DNA from: Chryseosolibacter sp036402115
GTDB lineage: Bacteria > Bacteroidota > Bacteroidia > Cytophagales > Cyclobacteriaceae
Reading direction: 5' to 3'
Length of the DNA stretch: 64,000 bases
NCBI GenBank assembly: GCA_036402115.1
Contig: DASWTM010000124.1
Location: 1 to 64,000 of the forward strand
Part shown: positions 33,890 to 41,661 of the stretch, in pieces
How the letters are laid out: each line of letters begins with the position of its first letter
How positions within the stretch are numbered: the first letter of the stretch is position 1
Translations under genes and position numbers: made by a program
The notes under the pieces: generated by a model
Seen by the model: only the letters and a program-made list of their open reading frames with translations
The model's database searches: none
What the model was told of the DNA's origin: nothing

Positions 33890-34009
33890 TGGCGTGTGCG
33901 GCTGGTGGCGAGTAGCGAAAGCGCGACCCCGATGCGCGGTGGCTGGAGAATCATTATAATTGCACGCAGCACTAATGCGCGATAGCGATCGGGGGCACGC
34001 CCCAACAGC

Positions 34010-34213
34010 TCAACGTCTCCTTAGCAGACTTGCCTCTTCCTTCTCACCATACAGCTTGAGCCATTCGGCTCGCCCCGGGTGGGAGGAGGGAAGTTGAAGA
34101 ATTAAGTCTTCAGCCCAGCGTATAGCGCGGACGTTATCCTTGTCTGATTCCTCGTCTCTGCTGATTGCCTGATTGATATTGGATGGATCGTTGATGTTGT
34201 CGAGAATTGCCAT
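34010..34213 (-). CDS. Small hypothetical protein
   Basis: A 67-residue acidic then basic soluble protein (MAILDNINDPSNINQAI, DEESDKDNVRAIRWAED, ending EEASLLRRR). I prefer the ATG at 34213 over one seven codons upstream. No family recognised. It is 72 bp downstream of the PAS membrane protein gene on the same strand, so the two may be co-transcribed. Confidence 0.5.
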   Translation of the reverse strand: MAILDNINDPSNINQAISRDEESDKDNVRAIRWAEDLILQLPSSHPGRAEWLKLYGEKEEASLLRRR

Positions 34214-34285
34214 AATGAGTGTATTTTTCGTCAACCCTAAAATGGAATGCCAGTCAGTGCGTGCGCTCCGCGGATTTTTTAGCTT

Positions 34286-35203
34286 TTATGAGCGACCGCC
34301 CTTACCCTCGAACACGTGCTGCGGCTGAGGAGTTGCTTTGTAACGTGTGACATCAAGTGCAACGCCCACGTAACTACCATTCGGAAGAATTGAATTTACC
34401 CAGCTGAACCAGACTTTCTTCCCATCTTTGGTCAACACACTGGTCTCCATCGCTTCGATCTCTTTTGGAAGGATGTTGGGATAGTTCAGAATGTAGTCGC
34501 GGCTGATCCATCCGCGGTGCAGGTTCTCCGAGTTCCACCACCCGTCTTTCATGAGCTGTCGCGAATCATAGCCTAACAGCGTTTTGACAGTTGGGCTCAC
34601 AAACACGATGTCGCCATGCTTGTTGGCAACTATTGAAAATACATTCAGCTTTTCCAGATTGGATTGGGAGTTTTTGATGTTCGAAATCAATTTTAATCGA
34701 ACTGCGATCACAATGCCGAACACTCCCAGCGCCAGAAGGAGGTTAAAGAAGGAAACGATATTTTGGTTTGGCAAACTCGCGGTAGAAAATGCAAAAACGG
34801 ATGCAACCACAATCATGGCGCATTGCACAGCATAATAAAATAGACTGTTAATAATTACCGAACTCGCACCAATAACCAGGATCAAAATAACGACTGCATT
34901 CGGGTCGAATGAGTTGAGTAGGACAAATGCGATGACGTAAAGGAGTGTGGCCAGGTACAGTGTCAGCGAAAAATAGGAGATGACAATACCACGTTTGAAT
35001 GGAAGATAGGTGGAGGTGAAGGCAACGCAGCCAAGTCCAATGATGGTCCATCGAATATAAGTGAAGTCGTTCAGCTGGGGCAAGTAGCTATCGTAAAGAA
35101 GCTTGGTTACTGCAGCCGTGATGGTAAACAACGCAATGACTAGTCGCACGGAAGCGATGGATTGACGGAGAAGAACTTTAGTAACGAAGGGGTTTTTGGC
35201 CAT
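34286..35203 (-). CDS. Membrane protein with C-terminal PAS domain and no output domain
   Basis: A 305-residue protein. Residues 15-170 form about six membrane helices. A short linker leads to a PAS domain (about 185-290): I-V-A-N-K-H-G-D-I-V-F-V-S-P-T-V-K-T-L-L-G-Y, then W-F-S-W-V-N and V-G-V-A-L-D-V-T-R-Y. The protein then ends in a polar tail; there is no HisKA, HATPase, GGDEF or HTH domain. This is the front of a sensor kinase with the output part missing. The reading frame ends normally, so I see no frameshift. It may act by dimerising with a kinase; otherwise it may be a truncated kinase gene. Monocistronic with 34010-34213. Confidence 0.8.
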   Translation of the reverse strand: MAKNPFVTKVLLRQSIASVRLVIALFTITAAVTKLLYDSYLPQLNDFTYIRWTIIGLGCVAFTSTYLPFKRGIVISYFSLTLYLATLLYVIAFVLLNSFDPNAVVILILVIGASSVIINSLFYYAVQCAMIVVASVFAFSTASLPNQNIVSFFNLLLALGVFGIVIAVRLKLISNIKNSQSNLEKLNVFSIVANKHGDIVFVSPTVKTLLGYDSRQLMKDGWWNSENLHRGWISRDYILNYPNILPKEIEAMETSVLTKDGKKVWFSWVNSILPNGSYVGVALDVTRYKATPQPQHVFEGKGGRS

Positions 35204-35240
35204 AATGAGGATTCTCGGGATACAATATAAGAAATACAGG

Positions 35241-35640
35241 GGTAACGCAGAGGATATTTTTGAATGCAGGTGCGGCTCGGGATGGTGCTCTATGAGATTT
35301 CAATGTATCTGTTGCGTAGTGAGTGCGTTTCCGCAGAGGCGCAGAGGAGTGTGTAGTCGCGCTGACGCTTGGATAAGGCGTGTTGAAACTGAGAAAGGAA
35401 TGCGGGGTAACGCGGAGGATATTTTGAATGCAGGTGCGGCTCGGGTTGGTGCGCTAGGAGATCTTGGTGTGTCTTTCTCTTAGTAAATGCGTTTCCGCAG
35501 AGGTGCAGAGTAATGTGTAGTCGCGCTAATCCTTGGATAGCGTGTTGAAACTGAGAAAGAAATGCAGGGTAACGCGGAGGATATTTTGAATGCAGGTGCG
35601 GCTCGGGGTGACGCGCTACGAGATTTTTAATGTATGTCCT
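35241..35640. repeat. Tandem repeat, unit about 165 bp, about 2.4 copies
   Basis: Units start at 35241, 35406 and 35568 (periods 165 and 162 bp). Each begins GGTAACGC(A/G)GAGGATATTT, then TTGAATGCAGGTGCGGCTCG. Units 1 and 2 also share GCGTTTCCGCAGAGG, TGTGTAGTCGCGCT and GCGTGTTGAAACTGAGAAA. The third copy stops near 35640. Frames crossing the array are broken by stops, so it appears non-coding. It occupies most of the 549-bp gap 35204-35752. A CTCTGCGCTTCTCTGCG stretch follows at about 35692-35709. Confidence 0.85.
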
Positions 35641-35752
35641 TTAGCCTCGCGCGTGTCTGAAGTGAGTGATCATAACCGCAACGGAAAAAATTCTCTGCGC
35701 TTCTCTGCGTCTTGGCTGTGAACCTGCGTTACGTGGGCGCCATCGAACACCG

Positions 35753-35989
35753 CTAGCTCTTTCCATCCTGCCCATCCGCCTTGAAGACAATTCCTTGTTG
35801 GTTTCCAAGTTCATGCAGCAACGCTTTCGACTGATTTACGATGACATTAGTCGTGCGGATTGCAGTAGCATACTCGCGCAGCGAATCATTCATTTTGTTG
35901 AGTGTTTTCTCGGATTGCTTCAGTATTTTATTCGTCTGCGAAAATGAATCCGTTGCGGCAGTTGAATCGAAATCGGCCAATATTTCCAA
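35753..35989 (-). CDS. Possible coiled-coil protein or gene remnant
   Basis: A 78-codon frame with only a TTG start (complement of 35987-35989). The sequence (TNKILKQSEKTLNKMNDSL, VNQSKALLHELGN) is helical and protein-like. The frame stays open about 30 codons further upstream with no ATG and also reads like protein (V-I-V-H-Q-A-F-S-V-K-H), then meets a stop. It may be the 3' end of a decayed gene, or a small gene with an unusual start. No family recognised. Confidence 0.35.
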   Translation of the reverse strand: MEILADFDSTAATDSFSQTNKILKQSEKTLNKMNDSLREYATAIRTTNVIVNQSKALLHELGNQQGIVFKADGQDGKS

Positions 35990-36602
35990 TTGATGTGTTG
36001 TTTCGTAAGCATGCTTTACTGAAAACGCTTGGTGAACAATGACTTTCCCAATTGGGGAGCTTAGAGATAAGCGCGATTGAATTCAGGAAGAGTAATAAAG
36101 TATCTAAAGCTATGCTTATTTGTGGACATTCAACTAGTTTGCTTTTCGATTGAGCGCTTAACACGTTAAAATGGTGCACAGTGCGTTTAACAAAGGAGTG
36201 ACTACCTAAAGGACCGGGCGTCAAACGTCACCGAACCATCGTGTAGGTGGGCGATCCCTGAACAATTCGATGTGGAGTGGAATCGTAAACAGACCCAGGC
36301 AGCATGCCGGTTCGGGATTTCAAAGCCTTAGCGAGCCAACACCCTGAGCTTGGGCTCGGTTTGGAAATTCGGATGTGCACGCATGGACGGAGTAAGTAAG
36401 TGTTGTCTTGATCAAAAGAAAGCATACGCGCCTCTTTAAATACTCGGCAACCAAGATGCGGCCGAATTAGGTGTAATCTCCTACAATTCGCCTTGATTAG
36501 TCTACAATTCGCCCGAAATCCCTAATCACCAGCAGCGCTGTGGCGTTCTTTTGCATAACAGTCCAGACTTCGGTCTTCACCAGTTAGCAAAATATTGAAC
36601 CC
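35990..36602. other. 613-bp region with no confident gene
   Basis: Short frames on both strands read poorly. It contains a pair of direct repeats at 36481-36513 (separate entry) upstream of the START-domain gene. A leftward 65-codon frame at 36228-36425 gives text such as RTGMLPGSVYDSTPHRIVQ; I cannot tie it to any family. Confidence 0.5.
36481..36513 (+). promoter_or_regulatory. Direct repeats 21 bp apart, candidate LytTR operator
   Basis: CTACAATTCGCC occurs twice, at 36481-36492 and 36502-36513, exactly 21 bp apart and about 90-120 bp upstream of the START-domain gene. LytTR-type regulators such as AgrA bind pairs of ~9-bp direct repeats with 12-13 bp between them, i.e. a 21-22 bp period. 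A LytTR regulator is encoded at the end of this same gene cluster (40839). The fit to the published AgrA consensus is partial, so this is an inference. Confidence 0.45.
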
Positions 36603-37253
36603 ATGAAAACGCTATTCCTTATCACCACACTAATAGCATGTATTCCGGCTAGAGAGATTGCGCTACACCGTACAACGCCTTCTGACTCTCCTTTATCTAC
36701 AGACTTTACCCTAGTTGAGAGACGCGGAAACATTGCCTTATACGAGCGATGGTTCCTCTATGACTCGGTTACAAAGGCACGCGAAATTAAACTTGTCTTC
36801 CAGGTTAAGACGAACCTACAGTCAGCCGTCAATCTGCTTCGTGATGAACCAAACGCGCACAAATGGAATCTGCGTACTTCACAGTTCCGTGTTGTTCCGG
36901 ACAGTGATGAGCGGTGGGTGAACTATATCCGCTACGACCTCCCATGGCCCCTCAGCGATCATGATTGCGTGTTGCAGTACAACCTGCAGCAGCCATCCTC
37001 CTCAACGTGCATTGTGTCTTTTGAAACAAGTTCACATTCTAAGTTTCCAAAAACTGAAGATGCGTCCCGCTTATCGGACATTCGCGGTAGGTGGCTCCTC
37101 AAGCAACATCACGATTCCGTTCATATCGAGTATTTGGTTACTACAGTGCCAAGTAGTTCTCTTCCGAGGTGGGTGACGGATCCGATTATTCGAAACAATC
37201 TTCTCGACACCATGGTAAAGTTCAGCAAGTTTCTTGAAGCATTAAACAACTAA
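36603..37253 (+). CDS. START-like lipid-binding domain protein, probable lipoprotein
   Basis: A 216-residue protein. The N-terminus has a short signal with possible lipobox L-I-A-C (Cys13). Residues about 40-215 have START/SRPBCC-like features: LYERWFLYDSVTKAREIKL, F-Q-V-K-T-N-L-Q-S-A-V-N-L-L-R-D, then W-V-N-Y-I-R-Y-D-L-P-W-P-L-S-D-H-D, the last strongly resembling the START signature before the C-terminal strands. START domains hold a lipid or sterol in a deep pocket. It begins a rightward cluster with an SDR (1-bp gap), a fatty-acid hydroxylase and an epimerase, which fits lipid binding or transfer. Confidence 0.72.
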   Translation: MKTLFLITTLIACIPAREIALHRTTPSDSPLSTDFTLVERRGNIALYERWFLYDSVTKAREIKLVFQVKTNLQSAVNLLRDEPNAHKWNLRTSQFRVVPDSDERWVNYIRYDLPWPLSDHDCVLQYNLQQPSSSTCIVSFETSSHSKFPKTEDASRLSDIRGRWLLKQHHDSVHIEYLVTTVPSSSLPRWVTDPIIRNNLLDTMVKFSKFLEALNN

Positions 37254-37254
37254 T

Positions 37255-38058
37255 ATGAAATCAATAGCTCAGTACACGATAATTACCGGTGCAAGTTCAG
37301 GTCTTGGCAAAGAGCTCGCCTTGCAATGTGCAGCAATGAAAATGAATCTGATCCTGGTGGCTTTGCCGGGAAGAGGTTTGCAGGATGTCGGGAAACAACT
37401 GCGGGCAATCTACAACGTGGATGTGGTCGCGCTCGAACGAAACTTGACCAATGATGAAGACCTGCAGGATATTGTAAATGAAGCACGAAAATTTCCCATT
37501 AATTTTTTGATCAACAATGCAGGCACGGGTGGATCCGCCAATTTTGCTTCGGCTTCCTTGCATTCGATTGATGCGATCCTGATGCTCAACGTAAGGGCTA
37601 CTGCACTGCTAACCCGATTGCTCATCCCTTTGCTGTTAGAGCAGGAGAGGAGTTACGTTCTCAACATCTCCAGCTTGTCTGCCTTCAGCCCGATCGGTTT
37701 CAAGACAGTTTACCCCGCATCCAAAGCGTTTATCTATTCTTTTTCGATGGGCCTGCGCGAAGAATTCCGTGACCGAAATTTATCCGTAAGTGCAAGCTAT
37801 CCCGGACCGATGATCACTAATGCGGACACTGCGGGGAGAATTATCCAACAAGGCTACAAGGCCCGTCTCACGCTTCTCCCGGTATCGGAAATCGCCCGGA
37901 TCGCGTTGCAACAAACGCTCAGAGGAAAAGCGACCATCATCCCGGGATTACTGAACAGACTGAATTATCGGCTGATGAACATTATGCCAGCAGCGCTTAA
38001 AACAAAAATGATTTCGGATGTAGTCCGCAAGGAAGTTTACAGTGCACAGGCAGCGTAG
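37255..38058 (+). CDS. Short-chain dehydrogenase/reductase, paralogue 2
   Basis: A 267-residue SDR. Motifs: T-G-A-S-S-G-L-G-K (12-20), N-N-A-G-T-G (about 87-92), catalytic Ser in N-I-S-S-L-S and Y-P-A-S-K. The C-terminal part (IARIALQQTLRGKATIIPG, then a hydrophobic amphipathic helix) matches the 26336 product, so the two are paralogues. The fold is also shared with 3-ketodihydrosphingosine reductases; that activity is possible but not shown. The start is one base after the START-domain stop (TAATATG), so the two are translationally linked. Confidence 0.87.
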   Translation: MKSIAQYTIITGASSGLGKELALQCAAMKMNLILVALPGRGLQDVGKQLRAIYNVDVVALERNLTNDEDLQDIVNEARKFPINFLINNAGTGGSANFASASLHSIDAILMLNVRATALLTRLLIPLLLEQERSYVLNISSLSAFSPIGFKTVYPASKAFIYSFSMGLREEFRDRNLSVSASYPGPMITNADTAGRIIQQGYKARLTLLPVSEIARIALQQTLRGKATIIPGLLNRLNYRLMNIMPAALKTKMISDVVRKEVYSAQAA

Positions 38059-38078
38059 TCAACACAATCTACCATCAC

Positions 38079-38198
38079 ATGCTTATTCTAATCACAATAA
38101 CCTATATCGTTCGTAAGGTATCGCGATGGCGCGCTGGACGCGATGTAAACAAAGTAAAGGAAGTACCAATAGTTATAACGCATCATCATGAAAACTAA
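38079..38198 (+). CDS. Possible 39-aa membrane peptide
   Basis: An ATG-started 39-codon frame in the 129-bp gap between the SDR and hydroxylase genes, overlapping the hydroxylase start by 11 bp. It would give a hydrophobic N-terminus (MLILITITYIVRK) and a charged tail ending in three His. The overlap fits this cluster's tight packing, but such short frames arise by chance. Confidence 0.22.
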   Translation: MLILITITYIVRKVSRWRAGRDVNKVKEVPIVITHHHEN

Positions 38199-38784
38199 AC
38201 AATCCATCCGATTATTTTCATCTCCATGGCTTGAAAGACTGACGAGAACACACTCGCTTGTCCCTGTTTCTCTTTTTCTGCTTTATGCGGGCGCACTTTT
38301 ATTTGCGAGCGTGCAGTACGCTGGCGTCCCAATACTAACTTCGGTTTCATTAATTCTCTTAGGTGTACTCGTTTTTACCTGGGCGGAGTATCAAATTCAT
38401 CGAAGAATATTTCACTTAAAACCATCAACACCGAAACGTGCTAAGTTACAGTACACAATTCACGGTGTTCATCATGAGCTGCCGGAAGATAAGAGCCGGC
38501 TTGCCATGCCTCCGGTATTAAGCCTTGCTATCGCGACTGGTTTGGTCTTTCTGTTTAAATGGATTGCAGGAAGTTTTTCACTCGCGTTCTTAGCAGGCTT
38601 TTTTACCGGATATGCAGGCTACTTGTTCGTGCACTACCTTGTGCACGCTTATCGGGCGCCAAAGAATCGCTTTAAGATTTTATGGAGGCATCATCACATC
38701 CATCACTACAAGGATGATACATGCGCCTTCGGGGTATCCTCTCCGCTGTGGGATTACATCTACAATACAATGCCTAAAAAGTAA
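38188..38784 (+). CDS. Fatty-acid 2-hydroxylase-like membrane protein
   Basis: A 198-residue di-iron membrane hydroxylase with about four hydrophobic segments. Its histidine pattern closely follows eukaryotic FA2H/Scs7: H-R-R-I-F-H, H-G-V-H-H-E-x-P-x-D-x-x-R-L-x-M-P-P, H-Y-L-V-H, H-H-H-I-H-H and F-G-V-S-S-P-L-W-D. FA2H hydroxylates the alpha carbon of the acyl chain used in ceramide. Sphingolipids occur in many Bacteroidota, so hydroxylation of a ceramide-type or amino lipid acyl chain is inferred. It lacks the cytochrome b5 domain of FA2H, so it needs a separate electron donor. The next gene starts one base after its stop. Confidence 0.88.
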   Translation: MKTKQSIRLFSSPWLERLTRTHSLVPVSLFLLYAGALLFASVQYAGVPILTSVSLILLGVLVFTWAEYQIHRRIFHLKPSTPKRAKLQYTIHGVHHELPEDKSRLAMPPVLSLAIATGLVFLFKWIAGSFSLAFLAGFFTGYAGYLFVHYLVHAYRAPKNRFKILWRHHHIHHYKDDTCAFGVSSPLWDYIYNTMPKK

Positions 38785-38785
38785 T

Positions 38786-39778
38786 ATGAAAGTTTTGATT
38801 ACAGGTGCTAATGGATTGCTTGGCGCTAATGTTGCACACACGTTATTCAGGGCAGGCGAGCAGGTCGTGTTATTCGTAAGACCCAATGCCGATCTCTCCA
38901 GCATAGCCGATTTGCCATGCGAGGTGATCTTCGGTGATATTCAGGATGCCGATGCAGTTTGGCGAGCAGTGCAACAGGTCGATGCCGTAGTTCATGCGGC
39001 CTCGACAACTGACATGACTCCTCAGCCTTTCGCATACTACGAGTCTATAAACATCAATGGAACAAAAAATGTGACGAATGCACTTCTGGCTTCGCCAGGA
39101 AAGCGGTTGATTTATGTGAGCACAGCCAACACGTTTGCACCAGGAAGCAAAGCATTACCGGGGAACGAGTTAAATGGTTTCAGCTTCTTCGACTTCAACT
39201 CAGGCTACATCAACAGCAAATATATCGCGCAACAAATCGTACTGGAATCCGTTGAGCGACATGGCCTGGATGCTGTCGTGGTCAATCCAACGTTCATGCT
39301 CGGTGCCTACGATGCAAAACCCTCGTCCGGAAAAATAATCCTGTTTGGAATCCGTCCGGGCATCACGTGGTGCCCGCCTGGGGGAAAAAATTTCGTAAGT
39401 GTGCGCGATGTAGCAAATGGAATTCATGCAGCGTTGTACGAAGGCAAGAAGGGACAATGCTATTTGTTGACCGGAGAAAACCTTTCGTATAAAGAATTCT
39501 TTCGAATGTTGCATGATACCACCGGGAGCAGCAGTCGATTGGTTGTAATCCCCAAACCCTTAATGATTGTCGGAGGAATGATCGGAAGCGCAATGAATGC
39601 GTTGAATTTGAGAAAAGTTTCCTTTAACTTAACCAATGTCAGGCTCCTCTCGGTCGAGAATTATTATTCTGGTATAAAGGCGCAAACTGAATTCCGGTTG
39701 AGACTAACACCGGTGAAGGTTGCCATAGCGGAAGCGCTCGAGTGGTTCAAAAACAACGGCCTAATCAAAACCCCATGA
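38786..39778 (+). CDS. NAD-dependent epimerase / 3beta-HSD-like extended SDR
   Basis: A 330-residue extended SDR. The ATG at 38786 is chosen because it directly precedes the Rossmann strand MKVLITGANGLLGANV (T-G-x-x-G-x-x-G). The frame is open further upstream, but that part overlaps the hydroxylase gene. Other motifs: V-F-G-D-I-Q-D-A-D acidic site, Y-V-S-T-A-N, and Y-I-N-S-K for the catalytic Tyr/Lys. The P-T-F-M-L-G and the V-R-D-V-A-N-G segment fit 3beta-HSD/dihydroflavonol-type enzymes. The likely job is oxidation or reduction of a hydroxyl on a lipid. It is linked by an ATGA overlap to the kinase gene. Confidence 0.87.
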   Translation: MKVLITGANGLLGANVAHTLFRAGEQVVLFVRPNADLSSIADLPCEVIFGDIQDADAVWRAVQQVDAVVHAASTTDMTPQPFAYYESININGTKNVTNALLASPGKRLIYVSTANTFAPGSKALPGNELNGFSFFDFNSGYINSKYIAQQIVLESVERHGLDAVVVNPTFMLGAYDAKPSSGKIILFGIRPGITWCPPGGKNFVSVRDVANGIHAALYEGKKGQCYLLTGENLSYKEFFRMLHDTTGSSSRLVVIPKPLMIVGGMIGSAMNALNLRKVSFNLTNVRLLSVENYYSGIKAQTEFRLRLTPVKVAIAEALEWFKNNGLIKTP

Positions 39779-40842
39779 CAGCCGAACGCTATACGCCTCT
39801 GCAAAAATACGGATGGAAGGTCTTTATCCTTTACATCTTCAGCGTACTCTTCAAGTCGTTCGACCAATCGTTTTCACACGACTTTTTTGCGTTCGCTTTG
39901 CGTGGACAAATTTTCAGTGTCATCTGGATTGTGTATGGACTGCTAGCCTGGTGGTTAGGTAAAATAATCGTGAACACAATTGAGAGGCGGTTGCATACGA
40001 CCGTTCTTCCAGTTCGTGTTGTGATCCTTGGTATGGTGCTTCTACTCTATGGATTTCCGGTTGCATTACTATTTTCGTACGTCTATCGCATGATGGATGT
40101 CGTGTTATTTGACAGGTCACATCTTTGGACGGATATCGGTCTAACGGACTATGCACTAAATGCGGGTCTGTTGATCTTGTATACACTTATACTCACCATC
40201 AATGGCTTGAATTATTATTATAAGAACGCAGTGCGGCTGGAACTACACGCTGAACGACTGATGAAGGAAAACCTTCAGGCACGCTATGATGCGTTGCGCC
40301 AACAGATTGAGCCTCATTTCTTCTTCAATTCGCTGAGTGTACTGACGAACCTGGTGTATCGTGACGCGGATCTTTCTGCGCAATACATCACACAGTTAGC
40401 GAAGCTTTATCGCTATATTCTTGAACGTAAGATTGAAAACATGGTGCCATTGGCAGCTGAGCTTGAGTTTCTAAAGTCGTATATGTTTCTCATGAACATT
40501 CGGCATCAGGAGGAAATTCAATTTTCGATGCACCTGAGTGATGAAACGCTTGAACGCTGTTTTATTCCCCCTGCAACGCTACAGATACTGGTCGAGAATG
40601 CGATTAAGCACAATCGGTTTTCAAAAAATTCACCCTTACGGATTAATCTAGCTGAGGTCGATGGTATGTTGGTAGTGACGAACAACCTTAATAGACGCGA
40701 CACATCCGCCACCTCCTTAGGGCTCGGTCTTGAAAATGTAAAGAAGCGTTATGAGTTGCTCGGGGAGAACAAAATGTCAATCGACACGAGTGGCGATCGT
40801 TTCGAGGTGAAAATTCCAAAACTTTTTCATCTCAAGTCATGA
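39775..40842 (+). CDS. LytS-type sensor histidine kinase (HisKA_4 / His_kinase)
   Basis: A 355-residue membrane kinase. I chose the ATG at 39775, which overlaps the epimerase stop (ATGA); a GTG 33 bp upstream is possible. Four membrane helices (about 15-35, 48-68, 82-104, 128-150) precede a coiled region, the phosphorylation motif L-R-Q-Q-I-E-P-H-F-F-F-N-S-L (His181), and a compact HATPase with E-N-A-I-K-H-N and G-L-G-L-E-N-V. It lacks extra sensing domains, so the signal is probably membrane-related. Its regulator is the next gene, overlapping by 4 bp. The pair ends the lipid-modification cluster and may control it. Confidence 0.92.
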   Translation: MTAERYTPLQKYGWKVFILYIFSVLFKSFDQSFSHDFFAFALRGQIFSVIWIVYGLLAWWLGKIIVNTIERRLHTTVLPVRVVILGMVLLLYGFPVALLFSYVYRMMDVVLFDRSHLWTDIGLTDYALNAGLLILYTLILTINGLNYYYKNAVRLELHAERLMKENLQARYDALRQQIEPHFFFNSLSVLTNLVYRDADLSAQYITQLAKLYRYILERKIENMVPLAAELEFLKSYMFLMNIRHQEEIQFSMHLSDETLERCFIPPATLQILVENAIKHNRFSKNSPLRINLAEVDGMLVVTNNLNRRDTSATSLGLGLENVKKRYELLGENKMSIDTSGDRFEVKIPKLFHLKS

Positions 40843-41606
40843 AAGTACTGATTCTGGAAGACGAAATGCACTCGGCTGAGCGACTCGCCAGCCTGATTCG
40901 AAAGTACGATCGTACAATCGATATCCTGGCTATTGTTGGATCGCTTGAAGAGGCTCGTGAATGGTTTGCGAATAATTTGCCTCCGGATCTGATCTTCATG
41001 GATATCCACCTTTCGGACGGATCGTCATTTGAGTTGTTCAAGTCTGTGACAATAGAAGTCCCTATCATTTTTGTAACAGCTTATGACCGATACGCGATCC
41101 AGGCCTTCAAGGTCAATAGTATCGATTACCTTGTTAAGCCAGTGGATGAGGCCGACCTTACGCAAGCACTGGTGAAATTTAATAAGATCAGAAATTCTCT
41201 TTCATTCAGTTCGATTGATATCACGAAACTAACACAGGCGATAACGTCTGCACGACAGCCTCGGCTTGTCGCGAAGATTAACGATCAGCTTGTCATTGTG
41301 AAAACCGATGAAATAGCGTATTGCGTAATTCAGAATGGAAACACATGGGTTTACTCCAACAACGGAACGAAGGTCCTGATCGATCACACTCTTGAGGAAC
41401 TTGAGAAGCAACTGAATCCGAACCTCTTCTTCCGTATCAACCGAAAATTCATTGTGAAGCTTGAATCCATCAAGAAGATCGAATCCTACTTCAACAGCCG
41501 TTATGTGCTGAAACTTTTACCGGACATTGACGAAGAGGTAATCGTTGCCCGGGATCGCGCCCAACAATTCAAGCGGTGGCTTGAAGGGGAACAAAGTGCA
41601 GGTTGA
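40839..41606 (+). CDS. LytTR family response regulator
   Basis: A 255-residue regulator: receiver domain 1-120 with acidic pair E-D-E (7-9), phosphoacceptor Asp55 in I-F-M-D-I-H, Thr/Ser near 82 and Lys in Y-L-V-K-P, then a LytTR DNA-binding domain (about 145-250) with F-R-I-N-R-K-F-I-V and ending in R-A-Q-Q-F-K-R-W-L. It acts with the LytS-type kinase encoded just upstream (ATGA overlap). LytTR regulators bind pairs of direct repeats with 21-22 bp period; such a pair is upstream of the cluster at 36481. Confidence 0.93.
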   Translation: MKVLILEDEMHSAERLASLIRKYDRTIDILAIVGSLEEAREWFANNLPPDLIFMDIHLSDGSSFELFKSVTIEVPIIFVTAYDRYAIQAFKVNSIDYLVKPVDEADLTQALVKFNKIRNSLSFSSIDITKLTQAITSARQPRLVAKINDQLVIVKTDEIAYCVIQNGNTWVYSNNGTKVLIDHTLEELEKQLNPNLFFRINRKFIVKLESIKKIESYFNSRYVLKLLPDIDEEVIVARDRAQQFKRWLEGEQSAG

Positions 41607-41660
41607 ACACATCAACTAATGAACAAATTAACGAATCAACTAATTAACAACTCAACACAA
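41607..41660. repeat. Word-like AT-rich repeat (AATTAAC / CAACTAA)
   Basis: About 50 bp of variations on AACTAAT, AACAAATTAAC and AATCAACTAATTAAC, filling the gap between the LytTR stop and the methyltransferase start. Similar degenerate repeats occur elsewhere in the window. It probably has no coding function, but it sits where the methyltransferase promoter must be. Confidence 0.55.
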
Positions 41661-41661
41661 A

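Noticed and set aside
35196..35483. Rightward 95-codon frame across the tandem repeats
   Set aside because: It runs through repeat units in a frame broken in the next unit and gives Cys/Arg-rich low-quality text; overlap with the array explains it.
36228..36425. Leftward 65-codon frame in the gap before the START gene
   Set aside because: Some text looks protein-like, but there is no family match that I recognise and no RBS or operon context; left as unassigned.
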